From Tubiluchus corallicola (taxonomy: Eukaryota > Priapulida > Priapulimorpha > Priapulimorphida > Tubiluchidae), in contig JAQGDQ010000100.1 in the NCBI GenBank assembly GCA_030141605.1, forward strand, positions 496,001 to 560,000: a stretch of DNA of 64,000 nucleotides. The letters run 5' to 3'. Every line of letters begins with the position of its first letter. Within the stretch, counting starts at the first letter, position 1. The position numbers and the translations under genes are program-made. Shown here piece by piece: positions 1 through 12,900 of the stretch. The notes below the pieces were generated by a model. The model saw only the letters and a list, made by a program, of their open reading frames with translations, had not been told where the DNA came from and made no database searches.

Positions 1-526
1 TGATCCACTTGTTATTTACTATCAAGCCGCATTGTTCAAAATTTGCGATTAGGAATTAAATAGTGAAACCGCACCTTGTAAATTTAATTTATGAAGTGAG
101 CAATACTTGCTGTAAAGTTAAGAGAAACAGTTCTAAAATCAAATTCTGCTGAATGAAAAGCCCTCGAGCTTGTTGTATTTCTTTCTTAAAGGAACATATC
201 TTTAAGTTAGTAAGTTTGGTTCTAAGCTAAGCCGGCCGTTGTGCCACCATCGTCACAATATATAAACTCAGCTTTTAAGTCCTGTGTGGTACGTACTACT
301 CAAATTTAACTTCGCGTATAAGGTAGTAATAAACCGTGCGTCATACTAAAGCTGATAATTAATTCTAGTAATAACTAATAACTTACAGCAAAACAGTCAC
401 ATAAACCCTAAATCCTGGACGGAATATTTGTGGCTCGAACGTTTAATAGCGACACGTGCAGGTATGGGATTCATTGGCAATTAGCGAATTAGGACTAAAT
501 GACGAAAACGCCTTGTAAAAAGAATA
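1..526. other. no gene recognised
   Basis: AT-rich sequence with no long open frame, no recognisable protein fragment and no obvious repeat. I see nothing to annotate here. Confidence 0.5.
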
Positions 527-667
527 TACTAGACTAGACTAGACTAGACTACACTAGACTAGACTAGACTAGACTAGACTAGACTAGACTAGACTAGAAT
601 AGAATAGAATAGAATAGAATAGAATAGAATAGAATAGAATAGAATAGAATAGAATAGAACAGAACAG
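527..667. repeat. pentanucleotide microsatellite, AGACT then AGAAT
   Basis: About 70 bases of tandem AGACT, with one ACACT variant, pass directly into about 70 bases of tandem AGAAT, ending in AGAAC units. The two arrays differ by one base per unit, so one probably arose from the other by a point change that then spread. Confidence 0.95.
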
Positions 668-1775
668 TTTTTTTCGTGGAGCTCATTAAATTGAATACAA
701 AATATTTCATAAAGGTGTAGCCTTATTGTTGTCAAAATTTACGATTATTTGATAAGCAAGATTTTATAACTGAAATATCACCTTTCCGTTAATACAAACT
801 GACAGTAAACAGAGTGCACACATCCTGGAAATAAATTACTTCCAAACTATTTAATCCAAACTGAAACCAACGAATTCCATTTGTTGTTATTTAACCTTCA
901 TTGTGAAGTGAAGAGCATTTGTGACAAGTGTTATCTTATGCAGAGTATTTTACTTGTTTAACAGAAGTTAAGAAGAGTAAGTTTATACAAACACACGTGA
1001 AATGCAGGGCTCCTATATATCCATTTATCCTGCAAGTAATCTCTTTTTAATCTTTGCGTATATTAAGGTTTTTGGCTGCCTTTTAGTGACCTTTCTAAAA
1101 TTTTCAAAGTCATAGTGTTCCAGAACAAACTTAATTCACATTTATAAAACTAATTACCCTCTGCGGTTGCGTGGTTTTCTTACGTTTGTTTACGTTTGGG
1201 GCTATTCACCTAGATGGAGAGTATCACTCGGAATCACCATGGAAACCAGCGAAACGGTTGTCACGGAAACCGATTACGACGAATACAAAATCAGGTGTAT
1301 TTGCTGTGTGACAGATGGAGACAGGTACGGGAAGGAACGCGCTCAAGGTGTTGGAGAGGATATTGATAGCTAGGTATGTTACTGTCATTATAATACACGG
1401 CTGCTTGCTGCGCGCTTTAGTGTTTTGTGTATTGAATCTGAGCATGTCAAATACATGCAGGTAGTCAATGTCGTGCTGTGGTTAAGATGTCAATGTGTAC
1501 TGTGCATGGTTAAATCTACTATATAGATAAGACGAGCGGATACAACTAGATTTCAGGTCTACAATTTTAAATGTAAGTTAGTCGAACTAATATTTAATAT
1601 TTATAGCTATTTTGTTATGCCAGCGTAACTTATAGGCCTATTGTTGTTGTTTTTTTAACAGTAGTACCAAGTATTGCTTGCTTTCGGATTTATCTAATCA
1701 TTCAGTTCAGCGCTCTGCAAACCGGAATCCAGAACTCGGAAACTGGGTTTACTTAATATAGATAGTTTTTGTTGG
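668..1775. other. upstream region with one possible small exon
   Basis: Mostly unremarkable AT-rich DNA. An ATG at 1238 opens a short frame (METSETVVTETDYDEYKIR...) that runs to a stop at 1371-1373 and contains two consensus-like donors, after 1294 (ATCAG/gtgtat) and after 1324 (GACAG/gtacgg). It could be a first exon or a 5' untranslated exon of the limbin gene downstream, or of an unseen gene, but no partner exon could be assigned with confidence. Composition is more balanced here than in the flanks, which is the only other support. Confidence 0.2.
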
Positions 1776-1835
1776 ATGTGGCGGGACTGGAATCTAGTTC
1801 AATATCATAAATAATTTTCCAAGATGAGATACAGA
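1776..1835 (+). repeat. short dispersed repeat, copy 1
   Basis: Carries the motif TGTGGCGGGACTGGAATC followed by an AT-rich segment ending near GATGAGATA. The same arrangement, diverged, recurs near 48181 and 53069. The element type is unknown. This copy sits just upstream of a LINE relic and may belong to the same insertion. Confidence 0.5.
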
Positions 1836-1875
1836 ACTGTCAAAGGCATATGTTTTCTTTCTTAATGTGATAAAT

Positions 1876-2190
1876 AGCCAGGATGAGCCAAACTACCTAG
1901 AAGCAGTGTACTCCGTGGGCACTCATCCAATTACTGCCCAGGCTTCGTTGCTAGGCATAGACTGTGATCACTGTCCAAATTAGACTATACATGTATATAA
2001 GAATATTGCATTGGGTTGGGCATGTACTTAAACTACCTCAAGAATTTCCTCTTCCTAAAGCATTACGTAAAGTTCTTAAAAAGACAAAAAAGGCAAGAGG
2101 GGGTCAGCTACTGATATATATAGATGTACTGCAAAAATATTTAGTAAATACAACTCTAGATTTGAGGGATGATGCAATATGGGCAGTATG
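1876..2190 (+). mobile_element. decayed LINE, C-terminal end of ORF2
   Basis: Two adjacent frames encode a peptide typical of the segment downstream of the reverse transcriptase in metazoan CR1/Jockey-type LINEs. The first frame reads DEPNYLEAVYSVGTHPITA and resembles the stretch before the conserved block. After a frame break comes RILHWVGHVLKLPQ, the usual LRWxGHVxRMP block, then a lysine-rich stretch, RGGQLLIYIDVLQKYL (usual form RGGQxxRYKDxLKxxL) and an acidic/tryptophan end. Stops and frame changes show it is dead. The peptide pattern is seen directly; the clade is inferred. Confidence 0.75.
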
Positions 2191-3926
2191 AGGGAACATT
2201 TGGCATTAACAGGTGGAGCATGCCATGTTTTATAACGTAAAAACACCGATACATTATACATGTATATGCAAAGTTCAAAATTATATTTGCCGTTGACATA
2301 CATATAAATTAGATATTTTTTGAATTGAAGTTTTAATTGCAGTGGTACTGTCATTATGTTTTGTTTGATTGATTGGTTACGGACTTTTCCATTTTGTGTT
2401 TAGCGAGCTGCGAATCCTTCTTTGGATTCGCGGAAAAACATTTTTAATTAATTGGACGAATCCATTTTGCAGTATAGGGTGAGAGATTTCACCATTGTTT
2501 TAGCAAAAACAAGTTTCTCGTTTTGGTCTTATAAAATGATTGTTGTACGCACATAATGTAGATATACATGTAAAGTGGGATGTAACCACTAATTAAACCT
2601 ATAGCAACGGAGATAAATAAATAATTAATTTATAGTTAACAGTAATGATCGACATAGCGTAGTTTCGGAGTAAACAGGTTAGTTTGGGAAGGTGCCATTT
2701 TTAGCAATTAAACCTGTTATACAAAAGACGGGGAATCGGGGATCAAACTTTTATTATATATATAACGCAACGGAACACTGTACTTCTATTGTTTAAAACG
2801 TACGACTCAATATACGAGCATTTTGCATTCAACGGATGAAGTTTTTTAAGCAATATTCATTTTCGTTTACATGCGACGTTGTTAATTTATATAAAAGTTA
2901 TAACATGCCTTGCAGTTGTTAAAATTCAGTGGTATTTTAAAGTTAATATATTTTTATTATTTTTACGTTCTAACGCAAAATTATTTTCAACCAAGATTAT
3001 ATAAACTATATGTAAGAATCATATTCCTTTTTAACTTAGTAAAAAATTCCCATCGATATTCGCTTGCATGTCAGTAGAATGTACGTACGTATCTTTACTT
3101 TAAATTCTTTTAACAGTAGAAAAATTGGCACTTAGCCACAGCGCTTGTAGACGTGTAGAAAAATTTATAGGCAACGTTTTCACTTTCATAATTTTAGCAT
3201 ACAATTTTATTGATTAAGCCTATATTAATAATTAGAGCAGTGGTGGAATATAAGCTGAATATACCCGAGTGTATTGCATTGCCATAAATAATCGTGATAG
3301 TGCGCAGCTGCAATACTAGAAATACGTTTTCTCTCATGTTTATTGCGCTGCCCTTAAGCCATTATTAATTAGTTACTAGGACAACGGTTAACTGTTGTGC
3401 AATGTTTATTGTAGTTTATTTGGGGTTGGGGGGGGGGGGAGGAGTTTCACGAGCGTCTATATATGTTAATGAGCGACTTTCTTTCTTAATACTTTCTCTT
3501 AAATCTGTTACATCTTCAAACGATCGGGAAAATGGTCTGTTTGTGGTCCTGTTCATCTGATTTATTTGGTTTAAAGTCAGTCTGAGTTTTCTTGTGACTC
3601 GTCTTATGCTTAGGCTATGGAGCCTTTGTTATGGTGACTTATTCTTGTCTGTTGTTGAATGTAAATTAAAACAGCTCTATTTAACTTTAACGTTGAATTA
3701 TCTTAAATAGGTAGGCTTAATTTGAATTGTGCTTGGTATTAGCCTCAAACAAGCCAACTGCAACTAATAGGACAAAATTAGTTTCGAAACTCCTCAGTGA
3801 GATAAAATACCATTTGAGGGATATACTGAACGAATTAGATCTACACTGTAAAATAATTAATGGTAATTAAATATCTGTGTTTTTAATTGTGTTATAGCAT
3901 ACAAGGAATGTCTTAACACAGTGGAA
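2191..3926. other. 5' flank of the limbin gene
   Basis: No gene or protein fragment recognised. It contains an uninterrupted G tract near 3428-3438 and ordinary AT-rich sequence. It should hold the promoter and 5' untranslated sequence of the downstream gene, but I cannot point to a specific core promoter element. Confidence 0.4.
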
Positions 3927-6900
3927 ATGTTTCTGCTCTCTTATGTGATCACTGCGGTGGTACTCAGCTGGTCATTAGCATCTTGTCAAGATGTGCAGCT
4001 TTCTCTGCTGTCCAGTAATGGTAAGGGCCTGAGTATTGGTGACACACTGACCATCAATGTAACCATGAAAGCTGTAACTGACGCTCGGAATGTAATCCTC
4101 CGAGTCAGAGTGCACAAGTAAGTGCTTTTTTAGACAGTATTAGGATTTATAATTTAGGTAGTATCATTTGTTTCTTCTAACTAGGAATAGATTTATTCCT
4201 GTGATTCTAGGAATAAAAGTGCAAAATTTGATTCTTGGGCAAGATTTCACTGCATTAACTTCACTAATTTACTTTTAAATAGAATATGCACAATGCTACT
4301 GCATATTTGCAACATCTAGGTTGCTAGATGTCTCATTTTTTATATGCCATTCATACCTCAAAAAGCCCATTTGTTTGCTGCTATTTGAATAATGGGTACG
4401 TTGAATTACTGTCTTTTTTAACAAATTGCACTAAATGAGGCCAATAGCTACTGAAAGTATAGCACTACAGCAGAAATATAGAAAATTTGAATGCATGATC
4501 CGAATATTGAAAGCAAGAAAGAGCAAAACAGGAAAGATGAAAGAAGCAAGAGAGTGATGAAGGAAAAGAGAGAGGGACTTGCATGTTACTCAATTAATCT
4601 ATTGTAATTTTTTTGTCTTTATAGGTATCTATCTGTGGTTAGTGCTCGGGCTACTGTCTATTGCTTGTCCACTTCACTTGTTTGTAGAGGAGTGAACTTC
4701 CCCTTTACGGCAGAGCAGATAGCAGTCATGACTAGTGGTGAAACAGAAGCTCAAATACTGGCAGTAAACACTTTCTACAAAAACTGGAATGTTACTGTGA
4801 AAATTGTGATGCAGGTGGGTAACACGTTGCATTTAATTTATTTTTATATTGAAGAATCGTTGTTTGGATGTTAAGTTGTTTGTTATCGTTGTCATTAAGA
4901 ATCAGATGTTGTTATTGTTTCGTGTTCTTGTGCATATGTGTCAAATAAGTCGTCTTGTAGGAATCTATGGGCACATTTCCAAGCCTGTGGTGAGTTTGGG
5001 TTTAAATAGTTAAGGCTTAAGGTGCTTTTGGATGAACTGTAAATAATATTCTTGCGGGAACGAAATGCTATATATTTTCGACCCCCCTCCACATTGTGAT
5101 GATCTCTTCCGTACGAAGCCATTGCATAGTGTAAAACAATCGCTATGAAATGGCCTCATTGATTCAGCAGGTAAATGGGCAGGTGTCTTTACCATCACGG
5201 CACCTGTTCCGTAGACACAATCAGCATGAACTACTCTCGGCAAGTTTACTTCAACAAATCACAGTCTGACTTTATTAAGTTTTCATCATTCTGGCATTGA
5301 ACCTGGACTATTTGGCCTCTGAAATACGAGGTAACGAACCAACTAGGGAAGCCACCAATCAGAACCCCTGGCTGCAGAGACGCAGCATTGTTACAATATA
5401 TATATGCATGCTGCTAGAACAAAAACAAAAGCAAGTGTATGTAGGTAGTTTGGCTGTCATTGAATTCATTAAAAAATCTGACCGAAACACCAAGTACTAA
5501 ATCTGAGCAAACTAGAGTTGAACATAAGCCTGCTATGAAACTGCACAAGCATTCGTGATATCAGCATCTGACAGGTGACAACCAGTATAAATAATCATTA
5601 TAATTGTGGTCGTTTTTTGTAATTTTATTTGAATAGTGAAAGTTTGGACTTGAAACTAGAGTGATTACTCTTTCGCTTGCTGCAGGCTTCTAATTTCCCT
5701 GGTGGCAGGGAATGAGAGTGCTTGACAGTGACAGGCACCAACATTAATGATACAGATATGTGTCATGTAATATGGTGACAGTTTAGTTAACATGCCCATT
5801 TTAGCATTATATTGATGAAGTAATGAGTAGTGCAGACAGTGATGAGGTTAATACTAGTTTGTAGATGTTGGGAAATGTTGAAATTGCTCTAGACACTGGT
5901 GAAAACTTGCAGTAAACTCATGACTTCACCTGCCTGATAAAGATGCTTACCTGCATTGCACACTGATTGTACTGAAATACTAGTAAATTTAGTATATGCA
6001 TTTTATGTTAAAAAATAGTGGTATCAGAACATCAGTTTGAAATCCCACATTCATTTGGGGTTATGCAGTTGCAGTTTACAGTTTTATTTTTGTTATTGCT
6101 TATAAAAATCTTTGTTTTTGTCAGGTAACGAACAGGAGGGAGTTTTTTGACTCTCCACAAAATGGCACATTTACAGCCACCATACTTTATTACAAGAACA
6201 GGTACAGCACATTTGTAATCAGATTTTTCTGTAAGTTCCTGCCTATTTTCTGGCTAATCTGTATAGTTAATATATTGTTAATTATGTTACACATGAAAAA
6301 TGTTTCTATTATTTTTTAGGTTTGATAATAACTACTTTCGCTCCACAAAACAAATTTCTATAACGTACACGTCACGAAGGATAAATGCCATTTTGAGTAC
6401 CGAAAACCTGACAATGTTTGACGGTTATCTCAGCACATATCTCAATGAAGAATTATGGATGAATACAGAAATTTACATGGCTGAGGGATTTACGCCAATA
6501 GCAGTAGAATTTGTGCTGCCTCATATTGCACATCCCTATCGTCGTTGTAGATCTACACTAGAGCCATCTAGTGAACAGGATTGTGAGATACTTTCTCTTA
6601 TATCTCTTCAAGTTGACCCGCCGGATATGAGTGCTGTAACTGTGATAATTGGTAGCAGTTTACTGTACGACAGCTTTTTGTTGCCTAACATAACATTTAG
6701 TGCTAACCTGGAGCGAATATTTTTCGATTTTGGTGTGATAAGAAATATCGAAGATGGATTTTTGAATATTAATGATAAGATTATGGTGAAAATTCGAGTA
6801 CGAATTCGGCAGGTGAGTTTTTGTTTATGTCAGAGTGCAGAAGATCTTGGGCTCGAGTCCCAGTTTGTTTGCAAAATTTTTCAAACTTTCTGATTTAGTA

Positions 6901-9900
6901 TTGCTTTCTTGCATTCATATGATTTCAATGCACAAATTGATAGTCATAATAGATTTCTAGAAATGAGAAACAAAATTTCGTAGTTAAAATAATTTTAATG
7001 ACTGGATACTGTTAAGAAAAATGGGAAAGCATAGATTTATAAAACTTTGTCTTTTTTAATTTTCAGGGATATAATCGTGTTGGACAAATATTGCCATTTC
7101 TGTCAATAGCAAATTCATCTGTTGTTTTTAATTCTGAGAGTGTTAATACGGAGTTGATTATACGTGTCGTCGGGCCAGATCTCAGTATATATACTCAAGC
7201 CCAGCCGCAAGCTGGCATACAAGCCGGTGATGTAGTGACATTTACATCGACTGTATATCATTCTCCAGTATCAACAGAAAATATCACTGACCTTTGGGTG
7301 ATGTATATGATGATATTCATCAGCTTGTAATTAACGGATAATGTTATCTAGTGACAAGAGGAACTGTAATTATTTTATTGTCTGGGAAAATTTGAGGTTA
7401 CTGGTCACAAGATACCGGGCTTTACTAATCAGTACTGTAATAGAATGTGTGGTTAGCAGAACTTTAAAAGTGCTTAGATGCATTTCAAGAACAGGTGGGA
7501 AACTATAGATTGATTTCTGTCAGCCTGGAGACTATAATTCTCTCACTGATCCATTACTGATCCACTGATGTATTAGTTACATTCTTTTCTGTCATACATT
7601 AACTAGATGTAATTTCTTTAGCTAATGTTAATCTTATAAAAATGTCGAGCATATGTTGTGGATAATAAATTACAAATTGCAATTACAAGTAGCATCACTT
7701 GTATAATGGGAATTATAAAGCAACAAGCTTAATATGTTGAAATTATTTCTGGTACAATTAGTTGCTATTTTTTATTGAAGATATGTGGAAATGAGCGATT
7801 TGAATTGGCTTCTAATTCAAAATATCAAATTAAACTTTCTTATGTTACTTCTTTAATAATGATTCTTAACAATATTGGTTGTTAACACTTCTTTTAACTA
7901 TCAGTTTAGTAAAACTCTATAGATATAGTAATAATTGTGATTCAAGCAGATTTTTAACAATTTGAAAAAACAGTCAGTGAATTTTTCGTGTTTTTTTAGT
8001 TGTGGTCTAAACTACAAGGAGAAGGCTTGGTTTTTATTTCAAACATATCTTACCATTTTTCTACGAATCAGTATACTCCTATTACAGCTGATGCTAGTTA
8101 TTTGAATACGGGTCTCAAGATTGGATTTCTGGATAAGAATGACTGGATACGACTGGTTTTTCAGGTAATGTGTTTGTTTAATTCACTATCTAATTCAGGC
8201 GTAGATGGTGGTAGGTCGATTTTATGCATTCAAATTTTAAGACGTAATGCACATGTGTGTGTGAGACGCATTTGGCGAATGTAAAACTTTTGTCACAAGC
8301 GTTTAAGTGAGAACACAATTGCAAGTTTCTTGGTTTTAATCCTGATTCACTCATAATTCAGCACTGCCTTTCTTCTTCATTTAATTGGCTTTTAGTTAGT
8401 TGTTGTTAAATAGTGCCTATCTTAATGTTTTGTGAATCTGCTTCTATGGAAATTGATTTTAATATTAGCTTGGCACTACATATTTTTCAGGTTAACATTA
8501 CTGATGAAATCTTAATTAATTCACATCCGACTGTTAGAATAGATGCAAGCTACAATGGAGAGAGGGAAAATAATGCTGGTTAGTTCCATATCAATATCAA
8601 TTTAAAATATGTATATAAATATATAATTTGCATTTATTCAAAAAGTCATTCACTAAGGTAAGTGCCAGTAAGAGACCGAAACAAATGAGCATTGCAAAAT
8701 TATAAACAATACATACAATATATTTCTCTTTTGCTTCAAACATATTGTATGTATTGCTTTTAATTTTATAATTTTTTCTGAGTTAATAAAATGAATTGAA
8801 TTGAATAAATTAGTAATTAAAAGCACACACTTTATTCGTTGTGTGGTACTTTGCAGTCATTGCTTTTTTAAACTTTGGCCACTAGTACTGGTTCCACTAT
8901 CCCATGGCATTATTTGGAAGTATTATTCGCAATGCAACTATTACATATTTTTCCAGCACATTTCAAATGTTGTATCATTAAACCGCACAACTTATTTAAC
9001 TATAATATTTTAATTATTTAGGGATCAAAACGCTTTTTAGTTGCACTTGAAAAGTTGATGGCGTGTGTCCTAAACTTCATGCATTTTAACATTTGCTGTT
9101 TCAAGAACTTTGCAGTTGTTCATTGTATCAGTTATTTTACTGTTATGTTGAAGCATGCTTGTTAAAATAATTATTCACTAGGTTTGTGCAAAGTGAATGT
9201 TATTTGTGTTGCCTTTTTGCATCACTGTTTAGCAGGTGAAATGTTTTTAATGTGTGTGCAGCAATAAGATGAGAATAAGTATTGACATTTACTTTTTCAA
9301 TAGAATGCCTTTGTGTTTTTGTAATTTTAGTTGCCATTTGGTTGCTATACGTGAAAGTTTACATTTTATTAAACAAAGCGGTTTGTGTAAGAGTATTGAT
9401 CTTGTTCATTTGGTTTTCCTTATCTAACTCTCTAGTGTAAACTTTGGGAGAATCAACTAATAAAACACTCAAAAAACAATCAAGTAAACATTGTTCCATG
9501 TCCATGTATTTAAGTTGAAAAATAAGCAAGTAAACATTGTTCCATATCTATGTATTTAAGTGCTTTAATTAGTAATGGTTCTAAAGAAATTAACGTTTTA
9601 AAAACAAATTAACTGCATCTTTCTTTTTTATGGTTTTGCTATCTGAATGATATAAAAACCTTCTACAATTTTGTCACGCAGCTTTGTAGAGAATCTAATA
9701 TATTTGTGCGTACTATAAAACTTCTTAAGCACTGGTGTCCACTTTAATGAGATTTTTTCGTCACTCAAGCTTTAGCATACATTTAGTTAGTTTATTTAAA
9801 GAAAGTTATTCTGTTACATGTCTATGTGTGATTATTTAGCTGGAAAAAGGTTAAAAATTCGTGCAAGAACGTAAAATCGACAATATTTATGTACCTTTTT

Positions 9901-12900
9901 GATAACAGTTACCCTAAAAAAGAATCTGTACAGGGCAGAAAATTTGTACAATAAATAATTGTTTCCTAAAATAGTTAGCTAGAACACAATGAGGGTTCTG
10001 TCGAGAATTTGTTAAGAGGAGGGCTGAAAATATGTATTGGTGCATTTCCTAAACTGTCCATTGTTATCATTAAAGAAGAGCCATGTATAGGAAAGCACAT
10101 TTGGATTAGTCTAGCTTTTCTATGACCAAAGTTCTCTAGAAATGCTTACTGTTGCAACAGTAGTTCTCTATTTTGCATTTTTACTAACGTTGTTTGATAT
10201 GTTTTCGCAGGTAAAACTTACACTGCAATTTCCACTAAACCGTTTGCAGTGAAAAGCTTACGTTATTCATCCGATTTCCACATGCGATTCGGAGTCAGAA
10301 TCGACGAACCCGTGACAATAACACTGAACCTAGGCATGCCTCTAGGGACATTGAAAGATCTATCTGTTAGACTAGGTATATTATAATATTACTATCTGCG
10401 CCTATTATAAAAGTTATTATTTGGGGTTCATTCTAAACATTATTCGTCAGTGATAAGATAGATCCAATTGAGGTTCAATGACCTCATTGTTACTAAGACA
10501 TCCACTTCTTTGTATAAATTCTTTTGCTGCATTGAAAATTTTTATGTTCTACATATTTCATGGCTAAATTGATACTATTTGGTGTCACACGATATTAAAA
10601 AACGTTCACGAGCTGTACTTAACTGACTTAATAGCTATCCAATAGTATTGAGGGTTGAGAGTAGATATTTTATTAACGATGGAATCTGTTTTTTTATTTT
10701 AAGAATTTTTTACCAATGAAATCAATACCTGCAAAAAGTTTATATTTGTATTGAACTGTTTTTGAATAATTTGATTCTGTCAACGTCTTAAGAGTTTATT
10801 TAACCAAAGAAAAAAATAGGTATGAGGTTTCTTTTTGAATTTGACCCTTGTTGCTTAGTTGCATATTACCTTTTAGTTATGAGAAATTGCGTGGATTTTC
10901 TCTATTTATTTGTGTACGACTTATCATTTTTTGCAGAGTTCCAGTCTAGTGAATTTGATGAGCTTCCCATACGGATGATCCAGAGCAATGTAAAAGCAGG
11001 AGATGGATTTTTAATGGATCCAGCTGCGGCAAATTCCACTTCGTTTACTTGGAGTTCTACGCCAAAGTTGGCTAGTCTTGTGAGGCGCAGTGTGTCCTCC
11101 ATAGAGACAGAGAAGATTTTAGACGAAAATAATCAGTGTATATCTTGTAAAAACGAGGAGGTAGAATTAATTTGATATTTTTTTGTGATAAAAAATCAAG
11201 GCTTTAACGTATGTTTTGCGGTTATATTATTAAAAATATCAGATTAAGTTGACCACATGCGGATTTGTTTGTTCAAGGACTTACTAAATTAATTTGCCCT
11301 ATCTTTTTACTGAGTGTTGATATTGTATTATTCAAATTTGTGAAATGTCATCATGAGTATGATAAACAGTTGGTTTGGCATTTGCATTTCATTACACTAC
11401 AAAAAATTATTCACATATAAGCCTATTCTGTGTTTTTATTTTTATAACAGTAGGCAAATAGAGGGTCAGGAGGAGACTGATTAGTGTATAGTTCATGACC
11501 ACTTAGATTTAGTGCTCGCTCTGGGTGGTGTCCTTTGCCATACTGATTCTGGCTGCTTACCTTTTTGAGGGACGATGCGTAATGCATCCAAATTCCAAAC
11601 ATGGTTAGGATACGTCTGCTAGTTCATTGCCTGATCTTAGGATCACTGCCTTGATAATGAGTCAGGCGTCAGTGTTGCAGTGTCAGTATTAAGTAAGCTG
11701 TGCTATTGACAACTTGCAAGTATGCTGGAATCAATGAACTGTAAAGTGCTTCTCTAAGCTGCATATAGGGATGTTATTTGAAAATTAATTTAGAAAAATG
11801 CTAATGTAGAATGAGTTGCTCATATAGGCTGATAACTTTGACTTAAACTTTCACATAATTTTATGTCACTTATTGTTATACAATTTATTGTTTTAGTCAG
11901 GTAGTTATATTTGGTTTCATTGATTGTATGTTTATCACTTAGTCTGAAAAGTGATTGATTGAATTAAAACCAATTTTTAATGCTAAAATGACATATGATA
12001 ATTATTTAATAGTCTGTTTTACAGTTTTCGTTGCTTCTTTGCTGAAAATTGCCTTTGTTAATGAATCTTCAATGACGATCTTTTATGGACTGTATCATTC
12101 ATGAATGAAAGTTGCTGCGCTATTTCATAAATGTAAACTAACTAAATGTTTCTGATATTATCAGGTATCAGCAAACTCTTCACAAAAGCTTCGCCAGAAA
12201 CGACAACTTCAAACCGCAACAATGTTTGTGATGAGGTTTATTGGTGATGTGATTAATCCTGCTAGTGGTGGAATAAGTGGCAACTCTTTTAATGTATCAG
12301 TAAGTCCAATAATTCTTTACTTCATTTTGTGTGCAGGTGTCAAAATTATTGTGCTGATAGTGAGACATTGTATCTCTATAGTCATCACGATAAAACTTAG
12401 ATTTTATATTAACATACAAAATATCATAATATGTATTATGAAATATATTTTATTGTTTTTTCTCACTTTTATTATATAAGTTTATATGTATTATTACATT
12501 TTTGTAAATTTATATTTTATTTTCAGGATTCTGTTTACCTCCTATATATAATGTCCTTATGAGTGTGAAATGTGTTCAATTCAATTCAAATTTTACTTTT
12601 TGGTAGCTAGGACCACATAAAATACGAATGCAAAAATAAAAACATAATATTTATAGATGTAGTGTTAGTAGATGTAAGAGCTAGAAATTCTTGGAAAATT
12701 AATGATGTAATAATTCTCTCCATTTAAAAAAGAAAGATGTGTTTAGAGGTTCAAAACTACACTTGTTTCTTTTCTAGATGAGTTTCATCTTAACTAGTTT
12801 GCCGACAGTGCACACGGGTCAGACATTCACTGTAGCCCCCTCTATAGTGTTTAGTGGAAAACTTTTTGAGCTTGGCAGGCAGCACATTGAGATTGTTGAG

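Noticed and set aside
1876-1970. Apparent second exon (DEPNYLEAVYS...) splicable to the METSETVV frame
   Set aside because: The peptide fits the conserved LINE segment directly upstream of the HWVGHV block, so a LINE relic explains it better.
6833-6870. B-box-like GGGCTCGAGTCCC after EVC2 exon 4
   Set aside because: A T-arm-like hairpin only. No convincing A box or acceptor stem; a SINE trace cannot be excluded.
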